Shown here piece by piece: positions 16,847 through 24,841 of a DNA stretch of 64,000 bases. Numbering within the stretch: the stretch's first letter is position 1; every line of letters begins with the position of its first letter. The notes under the pieces are model-generated. The model searched no databases and was not told the DNA's origin. It saw only the letters and a program-made list of their open reading frames with translations. A program made the translations under genes and the position numbers. The stretch comes from Aphodoplasma sp045626925 (GTDB lineage: Bacteria > Bacillota > Clostridia > UBA1381 > UMGS1253), in the NCBI GenBank assembly GCA_045626925.1, contig JAZUQZ010000016.1, positions 1 through 64,000 on the forward strand. The letters run 5' to 3'.

Positions 16847-17902
16847 TCAATCATCATTACGAGCAACATCTAACCAATCTCTATCAAGACGCAGAGTTAA
16901 GTTTCTAGTAATTCCGTTTAATCTAATATTGACATTTAATACTCTAAAAAGCCTTTCTTTTTCATTTAAAACAATTTCCCCTCCATAAATCGAAGCAGTG
17001 TCTAATGATTCGGGTGGCGTGAAATAGAACCTTCTTCGGCGATTATCCCCGCTAATCTCTAGCCAAAAATATTTAATTCCATAATTATCTTGACTATAAT
17101 ACACACGACAATCACCATCATCTGATTCCCTAAACAATTCTTCTGGAAAAATCTCATTACCAACAAAGTGAAGAAATACCCCTGTTGCTGTAGTTGCAAT
17201 AAAACTAGAACGTATTTCAACAAGTGCATTATGAATTTCATTAATAACCGTTATGTAACCATCTCCTAAATAATCATAATAATGTACAGTATTGTAATTC
17301 GCTCCATACCGAATCGCCCGAATAAATTCTTGTTTAAAATCGTTCCAAGAATCGTCTTTCATACACTTTACCGACAGGAAATTCTCTTCAAGTTCCTCGA
17401 TTAAGTTCTTGATATGATCAACTAAATGATTATTCGCATATGAAATAGTTTTAATTCCATGAGCGTAGGCTAGTTTCTCTGCTTCTTCTTGAAAACCATT
17501 GGCTGAGAAATATGCACCAATTTCCATTTTTCTTGGATAAATGTCTCTTTCATCAATGCCGTCTGTAACAAAATAATTTTCCTGAATATCTCTTATTACC
17601 CCTATGTATTCACGTATATATTTCTTTTCCAAAGGTGTCTTATAAAATTTGACTTCACCTAGAAGCCGTAGGGGATAAGAGAAAGGAATAAGTTGATTAT
17701 AGTCACACGGACAATCGATTTGGTGCCAACAGCCTCGTCCTTTCAATTCGATAAAACCCTTTCTGTTTTCACGTACTCTGTCATGGGGTTCAGACGCAAC
17801 ATTTATTTCATTAAAATTATTCTTTAACAAAAGTTCTAAAATAACAATTTCAAAAAGATATCCCTTAAGCTGACCGCGCGATAAACTAAACTCATGTTTC
17901 AT
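16847..17902 (-). CDS. Mrr-like restriction endonuclease domain protein
   Basis: The 351-residue protein carries an N-terminal nuclease core. A helical GYLFEIVILELLLKNN is followed by GRGCWHQID (Asp) and then LLGEVKFYK (ExK), the order expected for the Mrr/PD-(D/E)xK fold. A GVIRDIQ helix continues as in Mrr-like families. The C-terminal 200 residues are unassigned and could be a sensor. The gene follows the nuclease-like gene's strand and sits between it and the mobilization genes. Confidence 0.65.
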   Translation of the reverse strand: MKHEFSLSRGQLKGYLFEIVILELLLKNNFNEINVASEPHDRVRENRKGFIELKGRGCWHQIDCPCDYNQLIPFSYPLRLLGEVKFYKTPLEKKYIREYIGVIRDIQENYFVTDGIDERDIYPRKMEIGAYFSANGFQEEAEKLAYAHGIKTISYANNHLVDHIKNLIEELEENFLSVKCMKDDSWNDFKQEFIRAIRYGANYNTVHYYDYLGDGYITVINEIHNALVEIRSSFIATTATGVFLHFVGNEIFPEELFRESDDGDCRVYYSQDNYGIKYFWLEISGDNRRRRFYFTPPESLDTASIYGGEIVLNEKERLFRVLNVNIRLNGITRNLTLRLDRDWLDVARNDD

Positions 17903-18059
17903 AATGCTTCTCCTTATCTTTGAGATATAAGTGTAATACGAATATATAAGAAAATTTATTTTTAAAAAATTATATCATATTTCTGTTTTTTCGACAAGAT
18001 ATATCACTAATTAAAATCAGAAGAAATTACCACGTGTTATTCTGTAAAGAAGAAAATCA

Positions 18060-19595
18060 CTACATCTCCAACTTGAAACCTTCATCTTCATCTAAATCCT
18101 CACTTTCTTCGTATGTATCGATGTCGATTTCTTCTGTCTTGTCAGGTTCTTCTGTCGGGGTTTCGGTTATGTCCTCATCTTGCTTTTTACCCTTAGCTAT
18201 AAGTGCAGCCGCAAGACCAATGGCACCACCTAATGCAAACCCAAAGTTTGAACCTGCATCCTTGGCATCGAGTTTCTTTTTCTTCTCTTCCGGATCATCA
18301 TCTTGGTCGTTATCCATCAGCGTAGCCACAGCTGCAAGAGTACCGACACCAGCGTCGAAAAGAATGTTGCTGCTCCTATCGTAATCCCCAGGAACTTCAA
18401 CAGATGCTTTTTCAGCATATCTGTCGCTTCCTCCAAGTCTTCTAAGCTGTTCCTCATCTCCGAGGAGAACTCTGAAATAAAATTCTCTCTCATCTTCCCA
18501 TCCTGTTTCAAAACATTCTCTACATCCGTCACTGTCTCCGTGTGTTTCCTTTGGATATAGTTGGTCATATCCGCTAGTTTCTGCAATAGCTGATTCATCA
18601 AGTCTTCTTGCTTCGCGGCTATCATATCGCTCGTTGCCAGTTCCGATATCAGTTCGTACAGTTTCGGCTGAAATTCTACCATATCCTTCATCAGTTGTAT
18701 CTCGATCGACCTCTGTTCCTTCGGTATGGAATATATCTCTCCCTGATAAGTCTGTTGTGTAAGTTTTTCCAAATTCGAAGAGTTCCTCTTGATTAATTCG
18801 GCCATCGAAAAGTTCTTTTGTGAGTTGTTCTCGTATCTTGAATTCATTCTCAATCATCTCCTTTAAAAATTTATCATCATGCAGTTTAATATCTCTGCAC
18901 ATTTTTCCATTTGGACAAGTGAAAGTGATATATTTTCTTTCATCTGTCCACCTCATTTGGTATCCTCGTTTTGCCATTTCTTTTGTAAATTGATTTCGAT
19001 TACCGCTACATTTCATAGCATCTTGAATATCACTCATAAGTCTAAATTTCCAACTTTGACCTTTCTCTGCGGCGCGATATTCTCTTGTCGAAATACTTCT
19101 GCCGCCTTTTTGATAAGGTGGTAGTACAGAGAAGCCATGACTGATACAAATTTCATCACTTATATCTCTTAAAACCTTTAGGGAATCGGGAGTGAAATGT
19201 ATCTTAGAACCGTTTTCAAAATTTACAGAATTAACAACAAAATTTGAATGTAAATGAGGTTCGTCCATATGTGTGCAAACTAAAACTTCATGCCCAGGCC
19301 AAGCTCGTTTTGCAAACTCAACTCCAACCTCGTGTACTTGCTCAGGCGTGATTTTTTCTTCAGGTGAAAACGATTGAGAGAAATGATAGAAATTCATACC
19401 GGTTTCTTTGTGATAAACTGCTTTTGTTGTCATAAATTCTGCATAGGCATTTTCGCCAATACAATTAATTCCGGTGATTAATTTTCTGCCTGAATTCACA
19501 TCAAACGTTTTCTCTTTCCTCAGACAATAATTGATGAGACCACGCATTGCACTTGGGCTTTGTTTTGCTTCAGGAATTACATTTACTGTTGCCAT
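18060..19595 (-). CDS. MobP-type relaxase
   Basis: A 511-residue relaxase. Residues 1-220 hold the Relaxase (MobA/VirD2) domain with a Tyr-containing start (AMRGLINYCLRKEKTFD) and the metal-binding histidine motif HMDEPHLHSNFVVN. It nicks oriT and pilots the DNA strand in conjugative mobilization. From about residue 250 the protein is low-complexity and acidic, exactly where another gene lies in a second frame (18317-18847). The C-terminus has a small hydrophobic Gly/Ala segment and an acidic tail. It shares its start with the stop of mobC. Confidence 0.9.
   Translation of the reverse strand: MATVNVIPEAKQSPSAMRGLINYCLRKEKTFDVNSGRKLITGINCIGENAYAEFMTTKAVYHKETGMNFYHFSQSFSPEEKITPEQVHEVGVEFAKRAWPGHEVLVCTHMDEPHLHSNFVVNSVNFENGSKIHFTPDSLKVLRDISDEICISHGFSVLPPYQKGGRSISTREYRAAEKGQSWKFRLMSDIQDAMKCSGNRNQFTKEMAKRGYQMRWTDERKYITFTCPNGKMCRDIKLHDDKFLKEMIENEFKIREQLTKELFDGRINQEELFEFGKTYTTDLSGRDIFHTEGTEVDRDTTDEGYGRISAETVRTDIGTGNERYDSREARRLDESAIAETSGYDQLYPKETHGDSDGCRECFETGWEDEREFYFRVLLGDEEQLRRLGGSDRYAEKASVEVPGDYDRSSNILFDAGVGTLAAVATLMDNDQDDDPEEKKKKLDAKDAGSNFGFALGGAIGLAAALIAKGKKQDEDITETPTEEPDKTEEIDIDTYEESEDLDEDEGFKLEM
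18317..18847 (-). CDS. Nested mobilization-type coiled-coil membrane protein inside the relaxase gene
   Basis: A 176-residue protein is encoded out of frame wholly within the relaxase gene. It has its own ribosome site (AAAGGAG, 10 bases before ATG 18847). It is helical and polar (MAELIKRNSSNLEKL, then EDLMNQLLQKLADMTNYIQ) with a C-terminal membrane helix (FLGITIGAATFFSTLVSVLLQL). ColE1-type plasmids nest mbeB/mbeD inside mbeA in the same way, and MbeB-like proteins aid the relaxosome at the membrane. The relaxase frame over this stretch is low-complexity, as expected for an overprinted region. Confidence 0.7.
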   Translation of the reverse strand: MNSRYENNSQKNFSMAELIKRNSSNLEKLTQQTYQGEIYSIPKEQRSIEIQLMKDMVEFQPKLYELISELATSDMIAAKQEDLMNQLLQKLADMTNYIQRKHTETVTDVENVLKQDGKMRENFISEFSSEMRNSLEDLEEATDMLKKHLLKFLGITIGAATFFSTLVSVLLQLWLR

Positions 19596-19909
19596 TAATC
19601 TCGCCTCGCAATCTCTCCGATGCGATCATTTAATTTGTTAATCGCACTGATAAATTCCTCGAAATTATATGAGTGAAACACCTTTGCATTAACCTTCTGT
19701 GTCAGCTGATTAATGTTGTTTCCGATACGCTTAAATTCTAATAAAAATGGTTGCATGTTGACGGGAATATAGATAGGCGTTTCGTTGGAAAGTCTGACCA
19801 TATAATCTGTAACACTTAGATCTGCTTTGTCTGCACGCTTTTGAATATATTGCTTTTCTTTCTCAGTAACTCGTATTGTTAATGTCTTATCTCTTTTTCT
19901 TTTTGACAT
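19595..19909 (-). CDS. MobC-like relaxosome accessory protein
   Basis: A 104-residue protein with an N-terminal ribbon-helix-helix-like start (KTLTIRVTEKEKQYIQKRAD) and the MobC segment LLEFKRIGNNINQLTQKVNA. It binds oriT and helps the relaxase melt the nick region. It overlaps the relaxase gene by one base and lies immediately downstream of the oriT-like hairpins. The start follows AGGAGG. Confidence 0.85.
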   Translation of the reverse strand: MSKRKRDKTLTIRVTEKEKQYIQKRADKADLSVTDYMVRLSNETPIYIPVNMQPFLLEFKRIGNNINQLTQKVNAKVFHSYNFEEFISAINKLNDRIGEIARRD

Positions 19910-19925
19910 TTATATTACCTCCTTC

Positions 19926-20030
19926 ATCAAAGTGGGTCCGGGCTTCTGCCCGAATAGTGTGCCATCAGGGTGGCACAACGCGGCAGGCGGACAGCCGGAC
20001 GCTATGCTTGCCCCAGACCAAGTCTGGGAA
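19926..20030. other. Probable origin of transfer (oriT)
   Basis: The GC-rich stretch stands out from the AT-rich surroundings and has three hairpins: CGGGC/GCCCG (19939-19952), TGTGCCA/TGGCACA (19958-19977) and CCCAGAC/GTCTGGG (20012-20028). Between the last two is CTATGCTTGCCCC (20002-20014), a nick-like sequence of the kind found at oriTs of MobP relaxases. It lies just upstream of mobC and the relaxase. The nick position is inferred. Confidence 0.7.
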
Positions 20031-20240
20031 AAATCTCAAATTCTCGTGCCCGATAATTTTCAGGGATATTGGAATAAAAAAATAATTGATTAGTAAATCT
20101 CTATAAGAGGTTCCAATCAATTAAATCATCACACTATTTTATTGCTTATATTATTCTTTTCCTATAACCCTATGTTATTATTAATTTAGTATTATTTGTA
20201 GTCGTTTTTCACACCACCCAAGGCGAAAAACAACCACCAT

Positions 20241-20537
20241 TTATTCAAGCACTTTATTAGTCAACCGATAGAGATTAGATGTGGAACATCCGTTACTCTT
20301 TTTGCGATTAACTTTGATTATGTAACCTGACTCGACCAACTTGGGTATCGTATTTTTAACAGTTGATAAACCAATGCCTGTATCCTGATGTATAGTATCA
20401 AGTGAAGGGAAGCAGACGTTGTCATCACCCGACCTCATACAGAGATAACACAGTATCTTAAATTCATTCCCAGTGATGTTCTTATCCGTAATAATTTTAT
20501 TGAGTATAGTTGTAAATTTACCTTTCAGTTTTTGCAT
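20241..20537 (-). CDS. Winged helix-turn-helix protein
   Basis: A 98-residue protein of the helix-turn-helix (HTH_36-like) type. Helices cover GNEFKILCYLCMRSG, then FPSLDTIHQDTGIGLSTVKN is the recognition region and KLVESGYIIKVNR the wing. Similar domains occur in plasmid replication initiators and in regulators of mobile elements. The ATG at 20537, preceded by AGGAGGTCATAAA, is chosen over an upstream in-frame start. It precedes oriT and the mobilization genes on the same strand. Confidence 0.75.
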   Translation of the reverse strand: MQKLKGKFTTILNKIITDKNITGNEFKILCYLCMRSGDDNVCFPSLDTIHQDTGIGLSTVKNTIPKLVESGYIIKVNRKKSNGCSTSNLYRLTNKVLE

Positions 20538-20561
20538 TTTATGACCTCCTTTTTGCAAACA

Positions 20562-20586
20562 AAAAAGCCGTACCATTTCTGATACG
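20562..20586 (-). terminator. Terminator after the zinc-knuckle gene
   Basis: On the minus strand GTCGTATC and GGTACGGC pair (with two G-U pairs) and are followed by TTTTTTG, 14 bp after the stop of the gene at 20600. Confidence 0.6.
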
Positions 20587-20599
20587 ACTCCATTATTTA

Positions 20600-21694
20600 T
20601 TATCTTATTTTATATTCTTGTTGTAGAAAATTGGGGATTCTCTTTCTTTGTGATAAATCAAAATTTTTCTTCAACATTTCCAATGGATTAAACTTAGGGG
20701 TTAGAGAAACGATATCTTGACCTAACTGACTCGTATTTATTAATGCAGAACTTTCCTTTGCCTTTTTATGTATGTTTGGTGAAAAATAAACCTCTTCTGA
20801 ATATGCAAACATTATATATACTAATGTGAGTAATTGTTCTTCTAATTCTAGAGAATTAAATGTTTTATAAAACTTACGATAACGGGTATCACCATTGTCA
20901 ACAAACATCATTATCACAGATTCATTTTCCAAAGGTAATATGCAAATATGAATAGGTTTAATAACATATTTCGGCGAGGGATTATATACATCATTAATAA
21001 TTTCCCCATCAAAACCAACAGTTAATGATATACATGATTGAAACGCAATAGGAACAACATAATCTAACTTTTTATAGTAACATAAATAGTATTGGTCATC
21101 CCATCCCTTTTCTATGGCTCGCTTCGCTTTTTTAAATCCATCTATATATTCTTTTAAATCCAAATCAGTTACATATTGTTTTGCCATTTTTAAGTGTTCC
21201 GGAAAATTTTGATTTTGTGACATGTAATTATACATCTCAGTTTCAATAAGTCTCTTGCTTATAAATTTTAAATTATTCTTCAATGCAATTTGAGCTATCA
21301 TTTTTGAAGTAGGAACTTTATCATAATTTTCTGGATTTTCGTAATCAGAGAAAATTTTACTATCACAGTCCCTACATATTAATTGAAATGTACCGGCCTG
21401 CTTTACACCTTTATCGTTATCCACTAAAGGAAATTCAATCAAGGAATTTAATGTGCCTAATTTTCCATCCACAGATATGTTTTTCAAACAAAAAGCTGGT
21501 ACAGAATGTGAATTGCAAAAACTTGTAATTTCATTATCACAATAATAACATTTGGTCAGTTTTGCTGCACTTCGACTTGCTTTAAGCATTTTTCCTATAG
21601 CCTTACTAAACTCTATTTTATTTTCTTGCATTATTGTTTTTTCAAATTCAGAAAACATTCCTAAATCTAACATTTGAGTCATATCATCGATCAT
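20600..21694 (-). CDS. Zinc-knuckle protein of unknown function (possible HNH-like)
   Basis: About 364 residues. Near residue 45 it has CYYCDNEI, then a SHSVPAF and a CRDCDSKIFSDYENP segment: two CxxC pairs with an intervening His, as in zinc-stabilised HNH-like proteins. A full HNH active site cannot be confirmed by eye. The ATG at 21694 follows AGGTGA and is preferred to the ATG at 21712, which lacks a ribosome site. It is separated by only about 20 bp from the HEPN-motif gene, so the two form a module, probably defence-related. Confidence 0.6.
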   Translation of the reverse strand: MIDDMTQMLDLGMFSEFEKTIMQENKIEFSKAIGKMLKASRSAAKLTKCYYCDNEITSFCNSHSVPAFCLKNISVDGKLGTLNSLIEFPLVDNDKGVKQAGTFQLICRDCDSKIFSDYENPENYDKVPTSKMIAQIALKNNLKFISKRLIETEMYNYMSQNQNFPEHLKMAKQYVTDLDLKEYIDGFKKAKRAIEKGWDDQYYLCYYKKLDYVVPIAFQSCISLTVGFDGEIINDVYNPSPKYVIKPIHICILPLENESVIMMFVDNGDTRYRKFYKTFNSLELEEQLLTLVYIMFAYSEEVYFSPNIHKKAKESSALINTSQLGQDIVSLTPKFNPLEMLKKNFDLSQRKRIPNFLQQEYKIR

Positions 21695-21717
21695 CAAATC
21701 ACCTACTTTCATTAAAA

Positions 21718-22968
21718 TTATACTTTATGCAAACCTCTAACATCCCACGGCATTATATTCCAATATCCGTCACCATTCCAAGGTAATGCAACGCTATCGT
21801 TTTCTCCTTGATATACTATCCCAAATTCTAATAGTTCCTTGAAAACTTTATCATTTGTCTTCCACTGAACTTCTATTAAAGCTCTTGTTAATCCACAACC
21901 GCGTTCTTCTATTTCTTTCAGTTTGTATTCAATTAACTTTTTGTTTTGAAATAGTTTCCTACATTCTCCCGCCCTTTTTTTATCAGAAGGTTCATAGCTA
22001 AACATATTTTTTAATAACAAAGATAAATCACCATAATTGTTATTTTGCCAAGCTGCAAACATTTTAAGAAGTGGAATAAGATATTGAAAATCATTACATT
22101 CTTCAATCGTAGGGCAAGAGCTTATGTTTTCTCCAACAATTATCTTGCGTGCTTTCCATTCTGCAATTTTCTCTCTAGCTATTTTGCTTTTGGCTAACTT
22201 TTTGAGCGATTCTCTTAATGGTGGAGGATTGGTTTCTTTTTCAAACTTTGCTTTGCGGTTTTCTTCGTTGCTTTTCATGTTCATCCAATCAGCTAAGGCA
22301 AACATAAGAGATACGCACTTGCATGACACATATTCATTGCCATAGTTCAAATCTCTTCCATGAAGAATTCCGTTTCGATATGGCAGTTTAATTTCTTCGC
22401 TAGTTGTCTTGTTTCGTCCCTTATTAAAAATTTCCTTTAGTTTCAGCAATCCATCACTACATCCCACCAAACAATCCCAAGCGGTTAAATCTGTTCCTTC
22501 TGCAAAAAATCCTTTACTCTTCGTAAAGTCGTTAACTGCACCATCGATTATTATTAAAAACGACGGCACACTTGCATAATATCTTTCAGCAAAATGGTCC
22601 TCAAAAGCTTTCTGAATCAGGTAATATCTTTCCATAAATGGTTTAGCCTTGTTTTTCAACCAGTGCATGATTTCTTTTACATCATTTTTATAATAATTTA
22701 TCAAAACTTTTTCACCAGCGTCTAATCCTTCTTTTTCAAAAGCTTCATTCGCCGATTGCATTAAGGGGAAGTTCATCGAATCATACGCACACCACCCACT
22801 ATCCGAAAAGTTTTTGTTAAAAATTTCCGTTTGAGATGCAAGGTTAGTAACCTGCTCGTAGAGTTCATTAATTTGGTCTCTTTTATCTTTTCGAAAAAGA
22901 AATGACAACATTTTTGCGGCTTTAATTTGTTCCTCCAAATTTTTTATGCTATGGAGATTATCATCCAT
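21718..22968 (-). CDS. HEPN-motif protein, probable RNase of a defence pair
   Basis: About 416 residues, mainly helical. Around residue 200 it has LPYRNGILHGRD, matching the R-N-x3-H active motif of HEPN RNases found in abortive-infection and toxin systems. The C-terminal 200 residues are Lys/Trp-rich and unassigned. ATG 22968 follows AGGAGGTGCAGATT; the in-frame GTG upstream overlaps that ribosome site. The promoter at 23001-23029 drives it together with the zinc-knuckle gene. Target and trigger are unknown. Confidence 0.6.
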   Translation of the reverse strand: MDDNLHSIKNLEEQIKAAKMLSFLFRKDKRDQINELYEQVTNLASQTEIFNKNFSDSGWCAYDSMNFPLMQSANEAFEKEGLDAGEKVLINYYKNDVKEIMHWLKNKAKPFMERYYLIQKAFEDHFAERYYASVPSFLIIIDGAVNDFTKSKGFFAEGTDLTAWDCLVGCSDGLLKLKEIFNKGRNKTTSEEIKLPYRNGILHGRDLNYGNEYVSCKCVSLMFALADWMNMKSNEENRKAKFEKETNPPPLRESLKKLAKSKIAREKIAEWKARKIIVGENISSCPTIEECNDFQYLIPLLKMFAAWQNNNYGDLSLLLKNMFSYEPSDKKRAGECRKLFQNKKLIEYKLKEIEERGCGLTRALIEVQWKTNDKVFKELLEFGIVYQGENDSVALPWNGDGYWNIMPWDVRGLHKV

Positions 22969-23000
22969 AATCTGCACCTCCTGTATGATTCGTTATTTAT

Positions 23001-23029
23001 ATTATAACACCAAATAAAAAGCTCTGCAA
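23001..23029 (-). promoter_or_regulatory. Promoter of the HEPN/zinc-knuckle pair, overlapping a hairpin
   Basis: On the minus strand TTGCAG (23024-23029) and TATAAT (23001-23006) have 17-base spacing. The -35 lies inside an inverted repeat, AAAAGCT.TGCAA...TTGCA.AGCTTTT (about 23017-23050), which could be an operator or a terminator of rightward transcription. Confidence 0.6.
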
Positions 23030-23092
23030 CAATACATTGCAAAGCTTTTAATAGTTAAGGTTCTTATTTAGTGCATAACCTTTTGCATATTA

Positions 23093-23120
23093 TGGCGTAA
23101 GTTTGGCGTAAATTGGCGTA
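23093..23120 (+). repeat. Three TGGCGTA direct repeats at the island/core border
   Basis: TGGCGTAA at 23093 and 23104 and TGGCGTA at 23114 are spaced 11 and 10 bp apart, about one helical turn each. They lie 53 bp past the lysS stop, where island genes meet the core chromosome, and could be recombinase arm sites or a remnant of an attachment region. Confidence 0.45.
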
Positions 23121-23172
23121 TTTTTTAATTCAGTCAACTCGTCAAACCCGCTATTTTACTGCATTTCTTTGA

Positions 23173-24657
23173 TTATTTGTTATCAAGTGGCTTCATTGTT
23201 GGGAATAATAGCACATCTCTAATCGAGTAACTATCTGTAAGAAGCATAACGAGTCTATCTATACCTATTCCAAGTCCACCCGTTGGAGGCATGCCATATT
23301 CAATCGCTGTAATAAAATCCTCGTCCATCATATTTGCTTCATCATCGCCTGCGGCTCTGAGCGCAACCTGGCGTGCAAAGCGTTCGCGTTGGTCGATTGG
23401 GTCATTTAGCTCACTAAACGCATTGCCAAACTCACGCCCCGTAATAAACACCTCAAAGCGCTCTGTAAGCTCAGGTTGCGAAGGCTTTCTCTTTGCAAGT
23501 GGCGAAATTTCTACCGGATAATCTGTAATAAATGTCGGTTGCACAAGATTATCTTCAACAAATTCGTCAAAGAACAATGCAATTATATCACCACGCGACG
23601 ACTTTGTAGCCTCTACTTCAAAACCTTTTTCCTTTGCAATTGCACGCGCCTCATCATCTGTCTTTATTTTATCAAAATCAACCCCCGAATACTTTTTAAC
23701 AGACTCAATCATTGTCATTCTGCTAAAGTTTGAAAGGTCAATCTCTGTGCCCTGATATGTGATATTAAGTGAGCCACAAGCCGCCATAGCGCTATGTTGT
23801 ATAAGCTTTTCTGTCAAATCCATCATATCATTATAATCGGCAAAAGCCTCATATATTTCAATTGATGTAAATTCCGGATTGTGCTTTATGTCCATTCCTT
23901 CGTTACGGAACTGTCTGCCCATTTCATAAACCTTTTCCATGCCGCCTACTATAAGGCGCTTTAAATGAAGCTCCGTCGCAATACGAAGATACATATCCAT
24001 ATCAAGTGTATTGTGGTGCGTTATAAACGGTCTTGCTGCCGCTCCACCGGGAATTGTATTAAGTATCGGTGTTTCAACCTCAAGATATCCATTTGTATCA
24101 AGATAATTTCTTATCGCTGTCATAATTTTTGAGCGCATAACAAATGTCTTTTTAACTTCCGGATTCATTATAAGATCAACATACCTTTGACGATAGCGCA
24201 AATCAGTGTCTGTAAGTCCGTGAAACTTCTCTGGCAACGGCAAAAGCGATTTTGATAAAAGCTTTATCTCACTAACCTTTACCGAAACCTCACCCGTTTT
24301 TGTCTTAAACACTTCGCCCTCTGCGCCGACTATATCGCCTATGTCATATTTCTTAACCGAGGCATAGACCTCCTCGCCAAGCATATCACTCTTTATAAAA
24401 AGCTGAATTTTGCCGTCACGGTCAGCAAGGTCACAAAAAAGCACCTTGCCCATGCCACGCTTTGACATAAGACGGCCGGCAACCTTAACGCTTTTCCCTT
24501 CAAACTCCTCAAAATTATCAACTATTTTAACGCTTAGATGAGTTCTTTCATATTTTGTCACTGCGAACGGGTCAGCGCCTGCTGCCTGCAATTCTGCAAG
24601 CTTATCGCGTCTTATTTGCAAAAGTTCTGACAATTGTTGTGTATCATTTTCAGCCAT
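23173..24657 (-). CDS. lysS: Lysyl-tRNA synthetase (class II)
   Basis: At 494 residues it has the usual class II LysRS length. The N-terminal OB-fold (about 55-150) binds the anticodon. The catalytic core has motif 2 (RNEGMDIKHNPEFTSIEIYEA) and motif 3 (GLGIGIDRLVMLL). It charges tRNA-Lys in the cytosol. The ATG follows GGAGGATATTAAA. It has its own promoter and is the first core gene to the right of the mobile island. Confidence 0.98.
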   Translation of the reverse strand: MAENDTQQLSELLQIRRDKLAELQAAGADPFAVTKYERTHLSVKIVDNFEEFEGKSVKVAGRLMSKRGMGKVLFCDLADRDGKIQLFIKSDMLGEEVYASVKKYDIGDIVGAEGEVFKTKTGEVSVKVSEIKLLSKSLLPLPEKFHGLTDTDLRYRQRYVDLIMNPEVKKTFVMRSKIMTAIRNYLDTNGYLEVETPILNTIPGGAAARPFITHHNTLDMDMYLRIATELHLKRLIVGGMEKVYEMGRQFRNEGMDIKHNPEFTSIEIYEAFADYNDMMDLTEKLIQHSAMAACGSLNITYQGTEIDLSNFSRMTMIESVKKYSGVDFDKIKTDDEARAIAKEKGFEVEATKSSRGDIIALFFDEFVEDNLVQPTFITDYPVEISPLAKRKPSQPELTERFEVFITGREFGNAFSELNDPIDQRERFARQVALRAAGDDEANMMDEDFITAIEYGMPPTGGLGIGIDRLVMLLTDSYSIRDVLLFPTMKPLDNK

Positions 24658-24699
24658 TTTAATATCCTCCCACTTAAAAATAAAAAACTACTGTTATTC

Positions 24700-24728
24700 A
24701 TTATACACCACATTACCACTTATTACAA
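24700..24728 (-). promoter_or_regulatory. lysS promoter
   Basis: Minus-strand TTGTAA (24723-24728) and TATAAT (24700-24705), 17-base spacer, about 45 bp before the lysS start. Confidence 0.7.
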
Positions 24729-24767
24729 GATTTTTTTACTAAAACCTATTACATTTATGTTTTTTCC

Positions 24768-24796
24768 TTGAAAAATTTTCATTGTTATGCTATAAT
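24768..24796 (+). promoter_or_regulatory. Promoter of the CBM9-like gene
   Basis: TTGAAA (24768-24773) and TATAAT (24791-24796) are 17 bases apart, divergent from the lysS promoter and 45 bp before the ATG at 24842. Confidence 0.7.
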
Positions 24797-24841
24797 ATCT
24801 GTATATGTAATTTTATTGTTTTGTTGCAAAGGAGAAAAACC

